A stretch of DNA of 63,596 nt from a virus, in IMG/VR virus record IMGVR_UViG_3300005098_000067, positions 1-63,596 of that record; one strand, 5' to 3'. Positions 8,804 through 15,676 of the stretch are shown here, piece after piece. Position 1 is the first letter of the stretch; each line of letters starts with the position of its first letter. The translations under genes were made by a program, and so were the position numbers. The notes under the pieces were generated by a model, which was not told where the DNA came from, made no database searches, and saw only the letters and a list, made by a program, of their open reading frames with translations.

Positions 8804-8866
8804 ACCCGCCTCCCGTGAGCCAGGCAAGTACCCTCATGCCGCGCGATGCTCTGCGCGGCGGCGGGT
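8804..8866 (-). ncRNA. structured leader element, copy 1
   Basis: An outer stem pairs CCCGCC with GGCGGG and an inner hairpin pairs GCCGCGC with GCGCGGC. Between them is a segment (plus-strand AGTACCCTC) identical to copy 2 at 9230-9292. The inner-stem bases differ between copies yet both pair, and both inner loops contain the same core (CGAT then GCTCTG, one base different in length). It lies ~20 nt upstream of the start codon of the following gene, so it is probably a 5' leader RNA element. Class unknown. Confidence 0.5.
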
Positions 8867-8872
8867 CGTGAC

Positions 8873-9193
8873 TCAGCGGCTCAAACCGATGCACGCAATG
8901 GGTCGGCCGTCCTTATCACGGATCAACTCGCCGGGTTGATACAGATCAGGACGGTCATACCCAGCCCGGAACATACCCGACACAACGCAGATTGTGTCAG
9001 GTTGGGCATTGGGCAAACCCTCCGGTTCGCCATATTCGGCGACGAAGAGGGGGATTCCCTCGTCGGTCACGCCGACTTGCCGCCGTGTGGCGGCAATGCG
9101 AGCCACGGTGCCGGATGGGGGAATGACCACGATGACGTTTCCCTCGTTGTCGGCGATGTTTAATACATGCGGGGTCAGATTTACGATGTCCAT
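8873..9193 (-). CDS. conserved small phage protein (VNLTPH family)
   Basis: A 106-residue beta-rich protein. It opens MDIVNLTPHVLNI and continues IPPSGTVARI, then VSGMFRAGYDRPDLYQPGEL, a layout seen in many unrelated phages and mobile elements. The function of this family is not established. Start ATG 9193 follows AAAGGAGC. It is flanked on both sides by copies of the same structured leader element. Confidence 0.75.
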   Translation of the reverse strand: MDIVNLTPHVLNIADNEGNVIVVIPPSGTVARIAATRRQVGVTDEGIPLFVAEYGEPEGLPNAQPDTICVVSGMFRAGYDRPDLYQPGELIRDKDGRPIACIGLSR

Positions 9194-9229
9194 TTTCCTT
9201 GCTCCTTTCGTTTATTCGTTTTGCGCCCC

Positions 9230-9292
9230 CCGCCCCGTGGGCCGGGCCAGTACCCTCGTGCGCGGGGCGATAGCTCTGTCCCGCGCGGCGGG
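9230..9292 (-). ncRNA. structured leader element, copy 2
   Basis: Second copy of the element at 8804-8866, of nearly equal length. CCCGCC/GGCGGG closes it, the inner stem is GCGCGGG/CCCGCGC (different bases from copy 1 but still paired), and the unpaired AGTACCCTC and CGATAGCTCTG segments are conserved. It precedes the 8873-9193 gene by ~35 nt. Confidence 0.5.
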
Positions 9293-9300
9293 TCTAAGTC

Positions 9301-9450
9301 CTACACGGAGCCGGGATAGCCCGGGTGCTTCTTGCGCTCCTCCTCGCTCCCGGGCAAAGGGCGAGGCTTATTAGCGCCGCGTTGCTTCTCAGCCGGGGTT
9401 ATGCGCGGCTGGCGCTGGCGACGCCGTTTCTTGCGCAACACTCTTGCCAC
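9301..9450 (-). CDS. small strongly basic protein
   Basis: A 49-residue protein from GTG 9450 behind GGGAGGTG. About a third of residues are Arg/Lys (VLRKKRRRQRQPRITPAEKQ), so nucleic-acid binding is likely. No family recognised; the end lies just outside structured leader copy 2. Confidence 0.5.
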   Translation of the reverse strand: MARVLRKKRRRQRQPRITPAEKQRGANKPRPLPGSEEERKKHPGYPGSV

Positions 9451-9455
9451 TTCTA

Positions 9456-9815
9456 TCACCTCCCTTCCTCTTCGCTCTCGCCCAACAGAACCAGGGCCGC
9501 CCACGCCTTGGGGTCATGAGGAGCAAACTCACGGAGTTTTTCGACCGGTTGCGAGAGATACGATTCGCGCAACCACTCTGCGAGCTCTCCCTCCCGCTCG
9601 AAGATCAGCCGTGCTCGCTCCCTGGGCGAGGCGGGCCAGAGATCGTACCGGTGTATCTCCTCCAACGAGAGGCGGTCTGGATACACCACCCGGCCGTGGA
9701 ACCACCGCCCCTCCCGCTCCTGGGGCGGGGAATACGTCTCGCGTTCCGTGAACCCATCCGGCTGACAGCCGAGACCGGGCGGTCGGTTCACATACAAGTA
9801 CACGTGTTCCGGCAT
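9456..9815 (-). CDS. unknown protein between ligase and basic protein
   Basis: A 119-residue acidic protein (PEHVYLYVNRPPGLG ... ARLIFEREGELAEWLRESYL). Start ATG 9815 follows GGGAGGTTGATA and lies next to the ligase stop, so it is in the same transcript. No family recognised. Confidence 0.6.
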   Translation of the reverse strand: MPEHVYLYVNRPPGLGCQPDGFTERETYSPPQEREGRWFHGRVVYPDRLSLEEIHRYDLWPASPRERARLIFEREGELAEWLRESYLSQPVEKLREFAPHDPKAWAALVLLGESEEEGR

Positions 9816-9817
9816 TA

Positions 9818-10681
9818 TCAACCTCCCTTTTGACGACTCAAGAGCGGCGGCGCTGTCTTATCCGGGCGCAGACGCTTGAACCTGGGATGGCGAAGCCGCC
9901 CCCCCGAAGTCCAGCGGTCGAACTTCACCTCGACGCAGAACTGCTCTCCGGCTTTGAGCCGATCCGTCAAGGCCCGACGCATCTCGTCGGTCATGCCCGA
10001 CGTGCGCCCCACCTCGACCAGGTTACCTTGTTCGTCCTGGAGCTCCAAGATCAACGCCCCGACCAGGCCCCGATATTTGCCCCGGCCTGGGACGTACCGC
10101 CGCACCCAGGCGTCCACTGTGGACGTCCACTTTACTTTGCGCCAATCCTTTGAGTAGCCGTCTTTGTAGGGCGAGGCCAGGCGTTTCAAGACAAAGCCCT
10201 CTTCGCCTCGTTCCTTCCAGACCTGGATCTCGGCTTTGGTCATTGCTCCCTCCGGGTAGCCTATCTCGATCTCCCAGGCCTGGTTCAGAGTCCAGGCAGC
10301 TACCGCCCGGAGGCCGCGTCGCACCGAGAAGGGCATCCCCCGAACATCCTGCCCGCAAACCCGCGAGCAGTCGAGCAGCGCCGCCCCCGGCTTCTCCACC
10401 CGCTTCCACCCTCCCTCGGAAAGAAGTGTGGCTACCTGCGCGGATGTAGACCGCTCCCCCGCTACCCATTCTACCTGAAAACTGGAATCATACAAGTCGG
10501 GGCAAGTGCACGGCGGCAGCAGGGCTGTGACGTCGCGGGTGACTGTCATGGCGCTGACCCGCCCTCGCTCATCGATGCGAATCTCGCCGGAATAGCCATC
10601 CAACTTGACTTCCGCAACCCAGTCCCCCCTCGCCAAAAGCTCGTAGGCCCTGCCCTCGCTGACCGGTGTTGGCTTCATCAT
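9818..10681 (-). CDS. ATP-dependent DNA ligase, minimal form
   Basis: A 287-residue nucleotidyltransferase-type ligase that would seal nicks using ATP. Motif I is VKLDG (Lys26 is the AMP-accepting lysine), motif III is VEWVAGE near residue 76, motif IV is EEGFVLK at 160-166 and motif V is RKVKW at 181-185. The OB fold follows (about 188-275, with LVGALILELQDEQGNLVEVG). There is no DNA-binding domain before the catalytic core, as in compact phage and LigD-type ligases. It probably works with the phage replication proteins and the family X polymerase nearby. Confidence 0.9.
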   Translation of the reverse strand: MMKPTPVSEGRAYELLARGDWVAEVKLDGYSGEIRIDERGRVSAMTVTRDVTALLPPCTCPDLYDSSFQVEWVAGERSTSAQVATLLSEGGWKRVEKPGAALLDCSRVCGQDVRGMPFSVRRGLRAVAAWTLNQAWEIEIGYPEGAMTKAEIQVWKERGEEGFVLKRLASPYKDGYSKDWRKVKWTSTVDAWVRRYVPGRGKYRGLVGALILELQDEQGNLVEVGRTSGMTDEMRRALTDRLKAGEQFCVEVKFDRWTSGGRLRHPRFKRLRPDKTAPPLLSRQKGG

Positions 10682-10705
10682 CGTCTACCTCCTCATCAAT
10701 CCTCA

Positions 10706-10966
10706 TCAATCCTCATGGGGAACGGTGCCATCCGGCTTGTCGAGGGCTTCAAGAAGCCCATCCCATCGCCCCCTCGCTCCGAGCTCGATGCCGTCCTCCT
10801 CCATGATGGAGAGCTGCCTATCGTTCAGCCCTTGCTGCCTCAACACCAGGGCAAGCCCATTAGCCACGCCCTGCCAATAGGCTACCTGATAGACAACCCA
10901 CGGGTCCTGCGCTTTTGCGTGCCGCCAGCAGGCGGCCTTGAACAAATCCTCGGTAGTGACTTGCAT
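10706..10966 (-). CDS. small unknown protein
   Basis: An 86-residue protein, start ATG 10966 behind GAGGAGGCAGG. Helical (FKAACWRHAKAQDPWVVYQV), acidic tail. The stop lies at the edge of two copies of a 10-bp tandem repeat (CCTCATCAAT on the plus strand, 10691-10710) that also contains the ligase gene's ribosome binding region. No family recognised. Confidence 0.6.
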   Translation of the reverse strand: MQVTTEDLFKAACWRHAKAQDPWVVYQVAYWQGVANGLALVLRQQGLNDRQLSIMEEDGIELGARGRWDGLLEALDKPDGTVPHED

Positions 10967-10984
10967 TTCCTGCCTCCTCAACAC

Positions 10985-11227
10985 CTAATACCTCTCTTCC
11001 CAAATCTCCGCCTCCGGTGAAACTGTGTCGTCGCGCCGGCTGGCCAGGAGCAGCAAGTCCAGCCCCCTGGCAAACTCCAGGATACGATCTGGCTCTTCGC
11101 CTTCGGCTGGCTCCCCCGGAGAAGCGGGTTCGGCTGGCTCGATGCATTCGGTCTTCAAGCGTCGCCGAGCCTCGGCGCAACGGCCTTCAAGCTCAGAGTA
11201 CAAGTTCCAGGCATCAAAGCATCGCAT
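10985..11227 (-). CDS. small unknown protein
   Basis: An 80-residue protein starting MRCFDAWNLYSELEGRC, with a Pro/Glu-rich middle (EPAEPASPGEPAEGEEP) and a helical end. Start ATG 11227 has GGAGGTAAACG upstream. No family recognised. Confidence 0.6.
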   Translation of the reverse strand: MRCFDAWNLYSELEGRCAEARRRLKTECIEPAEPASPGEPAEGEEPDRILEFARGLDLLLLASRRDDTVSPEAEIWEERY

Positions 11228-11345
11228 CGTTTACCTCCTTGCTTGTTGTAGTGACCTGCCTTGTCAACGCTCAGGCGGTCAACCCTGAGCGGATCCGGGC
11301 CGGCGTGAGCACGGCGGCCCGGATTTCGGCTGCAAGCGGAGCTTG

Positions 11346-11543
11346 CTAGATGTAGCCTAAGTACAGCGCCCAAGACGGATGCCCATGCGGGCAAATCCCG
11401 TCAGGCTCCACCCAACACCCATCGGTGGCCTCGCAGCCCCCATCATCGCTGATCCAGCTCTGTATCAGCTCAACATAGGGCTGAGGCACCGAGGGCTTCG
11501 GCCACCTTGAAACCTGCTTCGGCTTCGCTCCCTCTTCGGGCAT
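11346..11543 (-). CDS. small conserved Cys/His-rich phage protein
   Basis: A 65-residue protein ending in CEATDGCWVEPDGICPHGHP then SWALYLG, a short motif I recognise from many phage and integrative-element proteins of unknown function. The Cys/His spacing suggests a small zinc-binding knuckle. ATG 11543 follows GGAGGAAAAC. The palindrome CTTTGCGCAAAG lies 14 bp upstream. Confidence 0.7.
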   Translation of the reverse strand: MPEEGAKPKQVSRWPKPSVPQPYVELIQSWISDDGGCEATDGCWVEPDGICPHGHPSWALYLGYI

Positions 11544-11556
11544 GTTTTCCTCCAAT

Positions 11557-11568
11557 CTTTGCGCAAAG
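11557..11568. promoter_or_regulatory. palindrome CTTTGCGCAAAG, copy in 11.5 kb gap
   Basis: A perfect 12-bp palindrome between two genes, one of five identical copies in the window (others at 17906, 24694, 43748, 60723). Most lie in short intergenic gaps, so a protein-binding operator is the simplest reading. Confidence 0.4.
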
Positions 11569-11569
11569 G

Positions 11570-11830
11570 TTAGTTTTGCTTCGTGAACCGCAGCCCCCGC
11601 TCGTGGACGCCGTATCCGACGGAGCCCGACGAAAACTCCCGGGCCGGCGCCACGGTATCCAACAGGACATTGGACTCATCGGCTGCATCCACAATGAGCA
11701 CGCGGACTTGCTCGACCTGCATCGCCGCTTCCTGCTCCTGGGTCGTCATCTTCTTCGAGCCAGTCAGGACTACATTGAGCCCTACACTGAAGCTAGCCTC
11801 TGTTGCACCTCGTCCCCGAATTATCGCCAC
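11570..11830 (-). CDS. small conserved protein, unknown function
   Basis: An 86-residue protein from GTG 11830 behind AAAGGAGGTG. The core SFSVGLNVVLTGSKKMTTQE then QVRVLIVDAADESNVLL suggests a small alpha/beta fold. It resembles uncharacterised small phage proteins. Function unknown. Confidence 0.6.
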   Translation of the reverse strand: MAIIRGRGATEASFSVGLNVVLTGSKKMTTQEQEAAMQVEQVRVLIVDAADESNVLLDTVAPAREFSSGSVGYGVHERGLRFTKQN

Positions 11831-11837
11831 GTCTGGA

Positions 11838-12074
11838 TCACCTCCTTTCACCATCAGATGACTGCTCTGCTTCCAGGATGGCCTCAACCAAGGGCAGAAC
11901 TCCCCCCCGAATTACCTTCGAGCTGAGCCTCAATCCCCGCCCGATTCCCTGCAACTCCGAGCGATCCAAGGACATCAGCTCACGCCGGCGATCAAAGTAG
12001 CCGTCGAGGGCTTGGCGCAACGGCCGGGCAAGCTTGCCTTGCCCCTTACCCGCGAGAATCCGGGCTAAATGCAT
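11838..12074 (-). CDS. small basic helical protein
   Basis: A 78-residue protein from ATG 12074 with a strong GGAGGTAGGGACG leader. Rich in Arg/Leu (PLRQALDGYFDRRRELM). It overlaps the upstream gene by 29 bp. No family recognised; a DNA-associated role is possible. Confidence 0.6.
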   Translation of the reverse strand: MHLARILAGKGQGKLARPLRQALDGYFDRRRELMSLDRSELQGIGRGLRLSSKVIRGGVLPLVEAILEAEQSSDGERR

Positions 12075-12432
12075 CGTCCCTACCTCCATTCCCCTGTTCA
12101 ATGATGGCCAGGAACATTTCCCTGGCCTTGTCCGCTGAACATCCCACCTCGAACATGATCGCCCGTTGGGCCTCCTCGGGCACGTAGAGGCCCAATCGGT
12201 AGAACCACATCACAGACGCCACCGACCGGGCGAGCGCGTCCTCACGACCCAGGGCCTTGAAAACCCGGGCCAAGAGATCGGCGCGTTCGCGTTCCCGTCT
12301 CTCGAAGATGGCAAAGGCCCCGGAATAGCTGTCGGAATGCACGGCCAGCTTGGTTGAGCACAACTTGCACGTCGCCTCGACCACGCCCGGCCCCACCTCG
12401 ACCGGGGCACCGAATTCATGGAAACAGAGCAT
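12046..12432 (-). CDS. unknown protein with N-terminal CxxC
   Basis: A 128-residue protein. An N-terminal CKLC pair could be half of a zinc site; the rest is helical (ERREREADL-like segment, VEEAQRAIM-like segment). Start ATG 12432 follows AAAGGAGGACGCG, which is the last unit of a 15-bp tandem repeat. No family recognised. Confidence 0.6.
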   Translation of the reverse strand: MLCFHEFGAPVEVGPGVVEATCKLCSTKLAVHSDSYSGAFAIFERRERERADLLARVFKALGREDALARSVASVMWFYRLGLYVPEEAQRAIMFEVGCSADKAREMFLAIIEQGNGGRDDAFSPDSRG

Positions 12433-12440
12433 CGCGTCCT

Positions 12441-12480
12441 CCTTTCGTCGTTCATCCTTTCGTCGTTCATCCTTTCGTCA
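12441..12480 (-). repeat. 2.7 tandem copies of a 15-bp unit containing a ribosome binding site
   Basis: The plus-strand unit CCTTTCGTCGTTCAT is repeated at 12441 and 12456, with a partial third from 12471. On the coding strand each unit carries AAAGGATGA, and the unit nearest the gene carries AAAGGAGG, giving two extra SD-plus-ATG-like sites ahead of the real start at 12432. Confidence 0.7.
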
Positions 12481-12493
12481 TTATCAACCGAAT

Positions 12494-12567
12494 GGGCCGA
12501 CCAGGATTCGAACCTGGATAGCGCCCGGAGGCGGGAGCGCTGTGTTTCCGCTTTACACTACCGGCCC
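12494..12567 (-). tRNA. tRNA-like gene with abnormal anticodon loop
   Basis: Acceptor stem GGGCCGG/TCGGCCC, D arm GTGT/ACAC with a GG in the loop, and T arm CCAGG-TTCGAAT-CCTGG are all normal, and the total is 74 nt. The anticodon arm is not: the best pairing (CGCTC/GGGCG) leaves an eight-base loop CCGCCTCC with no T at position 33. It could be an unusual frameshifting or Arg/Gly-type tRNA, or a tRNA-like element. No CCA is encoded. Confidence 0.5.
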
Positions 12568-12604
12568 GCGCAGAGCCGGGCGATGTCTGCCCGGCTCACT
12601 TGAG

Positions 12605-12937
12605 TCATCCAGCCTGTCGCTCGACGGCGGCCCAATCCGCCAGCTGCAGCCGAACCAAGAAGCGGCTGGCCGGACAAACCAGAATCCGCCAGAGAATCCG
12701 GTTCTTCTTCGGTGCGAGGCTAATGCCACGCCGCCGGCTTCCCATCCGGGGCAAGACCCACAGAGTCCCCATGGTGACCCCGAACATCTCGCTAACCTCC
12801 AGCGAGAGCCGATACGAGTCGATCCCCCGTATCGAAATCACCGCCGTCGCGCCCGCTGAGTCAAACGGCGACCAGCGCCATCCGGCGGGGCGGTAGACCG
12901 TATCTCGCCGAGCAACGTTCAAGAGCTTCTCTATCAT
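12605..12937 (-). CDS. unknown basic protein
   Basis: A 110-residue protein (VARRDTVYRPAGWRWSPF, AVISIRGIDSYRLSLEVSEM, FLVRLQLADWAAVE). It reads as a small beta-rich domain with a basic middle. The start overlaps the upstream stop. The tRNA-like element at 12494 follows it directly. No family recognised. Confidence 0.6.
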   Translation of the reverse strand: MIEKLLNVARRDTVYRPAGWRWSPFDSAGATAVISIRGIDSYRLSLEVSEMFGVTMGTLWVLPRMGSRRRGISLAPKKNRILWRILVCPASRFLVRLQLADWAAVERQAG

Positions 12938-13194
12938 AGCCCACCTCGCAATTCGTCAAGAACCGCCTGGGCGCGTGCTGCCAATTCAGCGCGCGCTTTC
13001 ATGATGGCCTCCAACTCGTCCTCTAGCTCCGCCCGCTTCTCCGGTGCGAGCGCCCGAATCCGGAGCGTGACCTGAGCGATCCGGGCTGGCGGATAGTATG
13101 CCCCGGAAGCATCCAAAAGTACTACGGCTGCTTTCCTATCCGCAGCCGCTTGCCCCATCCTGCCTTGCAAATAGGCTGACTTAGCATCCTGCAT
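12934..13194 (-). CDS. small helical protein
   Basis: An 86-residue protein from ATG 13194 behind AGGAGAGGGG. The C-terminal half is a charged helix (APEKRAELEDELEAIMKARA), probably a coiled coil. Both ends overlap neighbouring genes. No family recognised. Confidence 0.6.
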   Translation of the reverse strand: MQDAKSAYLQGRMGQAAADRKAAVVLLDASGAYYPPARIAQVTLRIRALAPEKRAELEDELEAIMKARAELAARAQAVLDELRGGL

Positions 13195-13411
13195 GTTTGC
13201 CCCCTCTCCTGCTGGCCCTTCGAGCTTGAACTGCCGCCCGACGACGGCATTTTCGGCACATTCCCCCGCCGATGACCATCCGGCCGCACCCTCCCTCGCA
13301 GGGCTTGCGCGTGACCCTCTCCCGCTTCGCAACAGGCTCTGGCTCTACGTCCAAGAGCGGGAATCCCAACATCTCCTCAAGCCTGCGTTTCTGTCCTGCT
13401 GTCCTAGCCAT
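13181..13411 (-). CDS. small zinc-knuckle protein
   Basis: A 76-residue basic protein from ATG 13411 (AGGAGGGCAACG upstream). CEGGCGR, then MCRKCRRR provides four cysteines for one zinc site, and the surrounding sequence is Arg-rich. Probably a nucleic-acid-binding accessory protein; no family recognised. Confidence 0.65.
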   Translation of the reverse strand: MARTAGQKRRLEEMLGFPLLDVEPEPVAKRERVTRKPCEGGCGRMVIGGGMCRKCRRRAAVQARRASRRGGKHAGC

Positions 13412-13898
13412 CGTTGCCCTCCTGTTGTGCATCCCACAGAGCGGCCTTTAGCTCCGTGACCTGGCGTTTGAGCCGCTCAGCTTCGCGCTCCGCCTCCCAC
13501 GCCCGCTCCCCGGCCTCGACCAGCTTGGCTCGCAGGGACGCTACCCGTTCCTGCTCCGCTCCCAGTCGAGCCTCCAACTGCTTGACCCGCAGGGCATCCT
13601 CTTCAATCGTGTCTTGGGCAAGGCGAAGCTTAATCCGTGCCTCCTCGACCTCGCTCTCAGCTGTCTGCGCGTGTGTGAGCGCGCTACTCAGCTCATCCCA
13701 CGAGGCCTCGAGAGCCATGAAGACGTTGCATGAGAGGTCATCGCGGATCTGCTTGCTTACCCAGGCCACGAGCTCTTCCGTGAAGAGCGAGTCGAGGTAC
13801 GTGCCGCGCCCCACCTGGCTGGCCACCAGCTCTAGCCAGGCGATTTCCTCGGCCTTTGTAGCCGAAGACTCAAGCTTTTTCAATAACCTGCTGCCCAT
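13404..13898 (-). CDS. long coiled-coil protein
   Basis: A 164-residue protein; about residues 70-160 form a continuous charged coiled coil (VEEARIKLRLAQDTIEEDAL and further). The N-terminal ~65 residues are globular. ATG 13898 is preceded by AAAGGAGGCATGT, part of the recurring TTAGT(T/C)A-n-GCAAAGGAGG leader of this region. No family recognised. Confidence 0.65.
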   Translation of the reverse strand: MGSRLLKKLESSATKAEEIAWLELVASQVGRGTYLDSLFTEELVAWVSKQIRDDLSCNVFMALEASWDELSSALTHAQTAESEVEEARIKLRLAQDTIEEDALRVKQLEARLGAEQERVASLRAKLVEAGERAWEAEREAERLKRQVTELKAALWDAQQEGNDG

Positions 13899-13937
13899 AC
13901 ATGCCTCCTTTGCTTGACTAACCGTGAAACCGATAAG

Positions 13938-14008
13938 GCTGGCGGCAGGAATCGAACCTACATCAACTGTTTACAAGACAGCCGCTCTACCCATTGAGCT
14001 ACACCAGC
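13938..14008 (-). tRNA. tRNA-Thr (anticodon TGT)
   Basis: A complete 71-nt cloverleaf: acceptor GCTGGTG/CGCCAGC, D arm GCTC...GAGC with GGG in the loop, anticodon stem GCTGT/ACAGT with loop CTTGTAA (T33, anticodon TGT), four-base variable region and T arm GTAGG-TTCGATT-CCTGC. CCA is not encoded. It reads ACA codons. It is the only fully canonical tRNA among six T-arm-bearing elements in this block. Confidence 0.9.
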
Positions 14009-14012
14009 AAGT

Positions 14013-14131
14013 GGGCCAGGCAGGCTTTGAACCTGCATCTGCTCCTGGAAAGCAGAGCCGGGCCTGGTTCCAGGTCATCCCGGCACCGCAGCGATCACAT
14101 CGCTGCTGCTCACCCTCTTGGCTACTGGCCC
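14013..14131 (-). tRNA. expanded tRNA-like element (119 nt) with two anticodon-like arms
   Basis: Acceptor GGGCCAG/CTGGCCC and T arm GCAGG-TTCAAAG-CCTGC are normal. Inside are three hairpins. The first has stem CAGCG/CGCTG and loop ATGTGAT (T33, anticodon GTG, His). The second is a long GCCGGG...CCCGGC stem with inner CCTGG/CCAGG. The third has stem CTGCT/AGCAG and loop TTCCAGG (T33, anticodon CCA, Trp). A normal tRNA has one. It may be a tRNA with a ~45-nt insertion, a fusion of two tRNA halves, or a non-decoding RNA. Confidence 0.5.
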
Positions 14132-14178
14132 TTGAAGCGAGCCGCTACCTCACCACTGCGCAGGTGACGCGTCGTGCA

Positions 14179-14463
14179 CTAGGGCCTATACGGTTCCGCC
14201 CGGCCCTCCTTGATTTCGAACAATCCTCCATTCACCTCAACCACGGCCCCTTCCCAGCCCAGGACCTCGGCCTCCTCAACGCTCGCAAAAGCCGGTGTCC
14301 AGCTCACCAAGTGAACTGTGGCATCTTCGCTCAGAGCTTCCTCCTCGGCCAACCAGCGCTCAAAGGGATAATCACAGCGAAGCTGCTCTAGCGGGATGTT
14401 CAGCTCCCGCGCGACCTGGGCAGAAATTTCAGCGTAGCGCTCATAGGCTTCGGCCTTCGTCAT
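14179..14463 (-). CDS. small unknown protein
   Basis: A 94-residue acidic protein. The N-terminus is helical (KAEAYERYAEISAQVAREL) and the C-terminus beta-rich (VHLVSWTPAFASVEEAEVL). Start at 14463 follows AGGAGGCG. No family recognised. Confidence 0.6.
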   Translation of the reverse strand: MTKAEAYERYAEISAQVARELNIPLEQLRCDYPFERWLAEEEALSEDATVHLVSWTPAFASVEEAEVLGWEGAVVEVNGGLFEIKEGRAEPYRP

Positions 14464-14473
14464 CGCCTCCCTC

Positions 14474-14935
14474 CTAAATTTCGAGCCCCAGGCAAGCTGC
14501 GACCCGAATCATCTCTGAACATACCCTTGACGCCAAGCCCCCCGAGGGGGCGGCTGTCGCTGCTATGTCGGCTGCTATGTCGGAGATTTGCCCCAGGCTA
14601 TGGGCCATAACCTGGTGACCCAACTGATCCTGAGGCCGCATCCGGGAGCGAACCTCCTGCTCCCCGAGCTCCGCGAGAGCCTCTCCCTCGCGGAGAAGGC
14701 CACAGTCCGAGCAGTCTATCCCCAGGGCCTCCGGGATCAAGAGGGCGAGGGTCAAGACCGCCCTGGGGCTGTGCGCCCAATCATAGCTTAGGTCGTAGTC
14801 GATTACCGGCAGCTCGCCGACGAACGAGAGGTAAAAGACGTTCCGCGTTAACCGGTCTCTCACCTCCCAATCCTCGCCATCCTCGGTCACATCGAACTTC
14901 TGGCTGAGGCTATTCAAAATCTCTTCCTTCTTCAC
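14474..14935 (-). CDS. unknown protein
   Basis: A 153-residue acidic protein (LTRNVFYLSFVGELPVIDYD; RAVLTLALLIPEALGI). No signal peptide or membrane segment is convincing. Start ATG 14935 follows AAGGAGGCGAGCCTG at an acceptable distance. No family recognised. Confidence 0.6.
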   Translation of the reverse strand: MKKEEILNSLSQKFDVTEDGEDWEVRDRLTRNVFYLSFVGELPVIDYDLSYDWAHSPRAVLTLALLIPEALGIDCSDCGLLREGEALAELGEQEVRSRMRPQDQLGHQVMAHSLGQISDIAADIAATAAPSGGLASRVCSEMIRVAACLGLEI

Positions 14936-14953
14936 AGGCTCGCCTCCTTGCTT

Positions 14954-15154
14954 TTAATGCACCGTGCCGACCCATTCCATCACAGTGTGCAGCAGATGGT
15001 CATAGTCTCCTGCCATCGCCTGGGCCATGAACTCGTCAATCTCTGCCTGGGACGCCCCCGCTCGCTTGAGGGCCTCGCAAACTCGTCCCAGGATGGCGAA
15101 GGCGTTACCGTCGGAGCCAACCAGCTTTACTTCAACTTCCGGGTATCTTGGCAT
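14954..15154 (-). CDS. small conserved protein (GxDGNAFAIxGR family)
   Basis: A 66-residue protein: VKLVGSDGNAFAILGRVCEA, then IDEFMAQAMAGDYDHLLHTV and MEWV. This pattern recurs in many phages and actinobacterial elements; function unknown. The leader is the recurring TTAGTTAGCAAAGGAGG. The tRNA-like element at 15192 lies just upstream in the transcript. Confidence 0.75.
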   Translation of the reverse strand: MPRYPEVEVKLVGSDGNAFAILGRVCEALKRAGASQAEIDEFMAQAMAGDYDHLLHTVMEWVGTVH

Positions 15155-15191
15155 CTGAAGCCTCCTTTGCTAACTAATGCGAATCCGATAA

Positions 15192-15284
15192 AGCAAGCGG
15201 CGGGAGTCGAACCCGCCTAGCTACCTACACTCCCGAATCGGGCGAGGCGTCTCACCGCGAGACCTTCAACGAGCATTCGCTTGC
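15192..15284 (-). tRNA. tRNA-like element with abnormal interior (93 nt)
   Basis: Acceptor GCAAGCG/CGCTTGC and T arm GCGGG-TTCGACT-CCCGC are intact and adjacent as in tRNA. The ~57 nt between contain a GTCTC/GAGAC hairpin and a CCCGA/TCGGG hairpin, but I find no five-base-pair stem with a seven-base loop carrying T33. It is followed by TTTATCGG and the recurring leader of the next gene. Either a class II tRNA I cannot fold by hand or a tRNA-like element. Confidence 0.45.
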
Positions 15285-15289
15285 TGGTG

Positions 15290-15676
15290 CTACAGCATTT
15301 GCAACTCCACCCTCTCGCCGTCGCGTACCCACCTTTCCAGAAAGGCAGAGCGTCCCGCCTTCGAAAGCTCGTGCCGTGCCCTGGCGCGAACTTCCGTCAG
15401 CGAAGCGTCCGGCGTAATGGGGACGGTCAGGATAGACCGTCCTTTGGCGTCGAGGGCCTTCCAGACGATCACCGGGGGCGGGGGAGCCTCTAGGAATGCC
15501 TGGGCCACCGCCCGCATCATCTCCACCTTCCGGCGAAGGCGGGGGCCATCCCCTGGATCAACCCCTTCCGCATCGTACGTATCCGCGAGTTCCTGGAACC
15601 GATCCGCCTGGCGGCGAATTGCATTAGCAACCGCCACGCGGTCCTCGACGTCCAACCCTCCCACTCGAATTTCCAT
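15290..15676 (-). CDS. unknown protein
   Basis: A 128-residue protein, helical first half (VAVANAIRRQADRFQELADT) and a C-terminal segment (VIVWKALDAKGRSILTVPI). The leader carries the recurring TTAGTTAGCAAAGGGAGG. No family recognised. Confidence 0.6.
   Translation of the reverse strand: MEIRVGGLDVEDRVAVANAIRRQADRFQELADTYDAEGVDPGDGPRLRRKVEMMRAVAQAFLEAPPPPVIVWKALDAKGRSILTVPITPDASLTEVRARARHELSKAGRSAFLERWVRDGERVELQML

Noticed and set aside
12434-13917. Plus-strand frames across the small-gene block
   Set aside because: They overlap tRNA-like elements and coupled minus-strand genes and show reverse-complement composition only.
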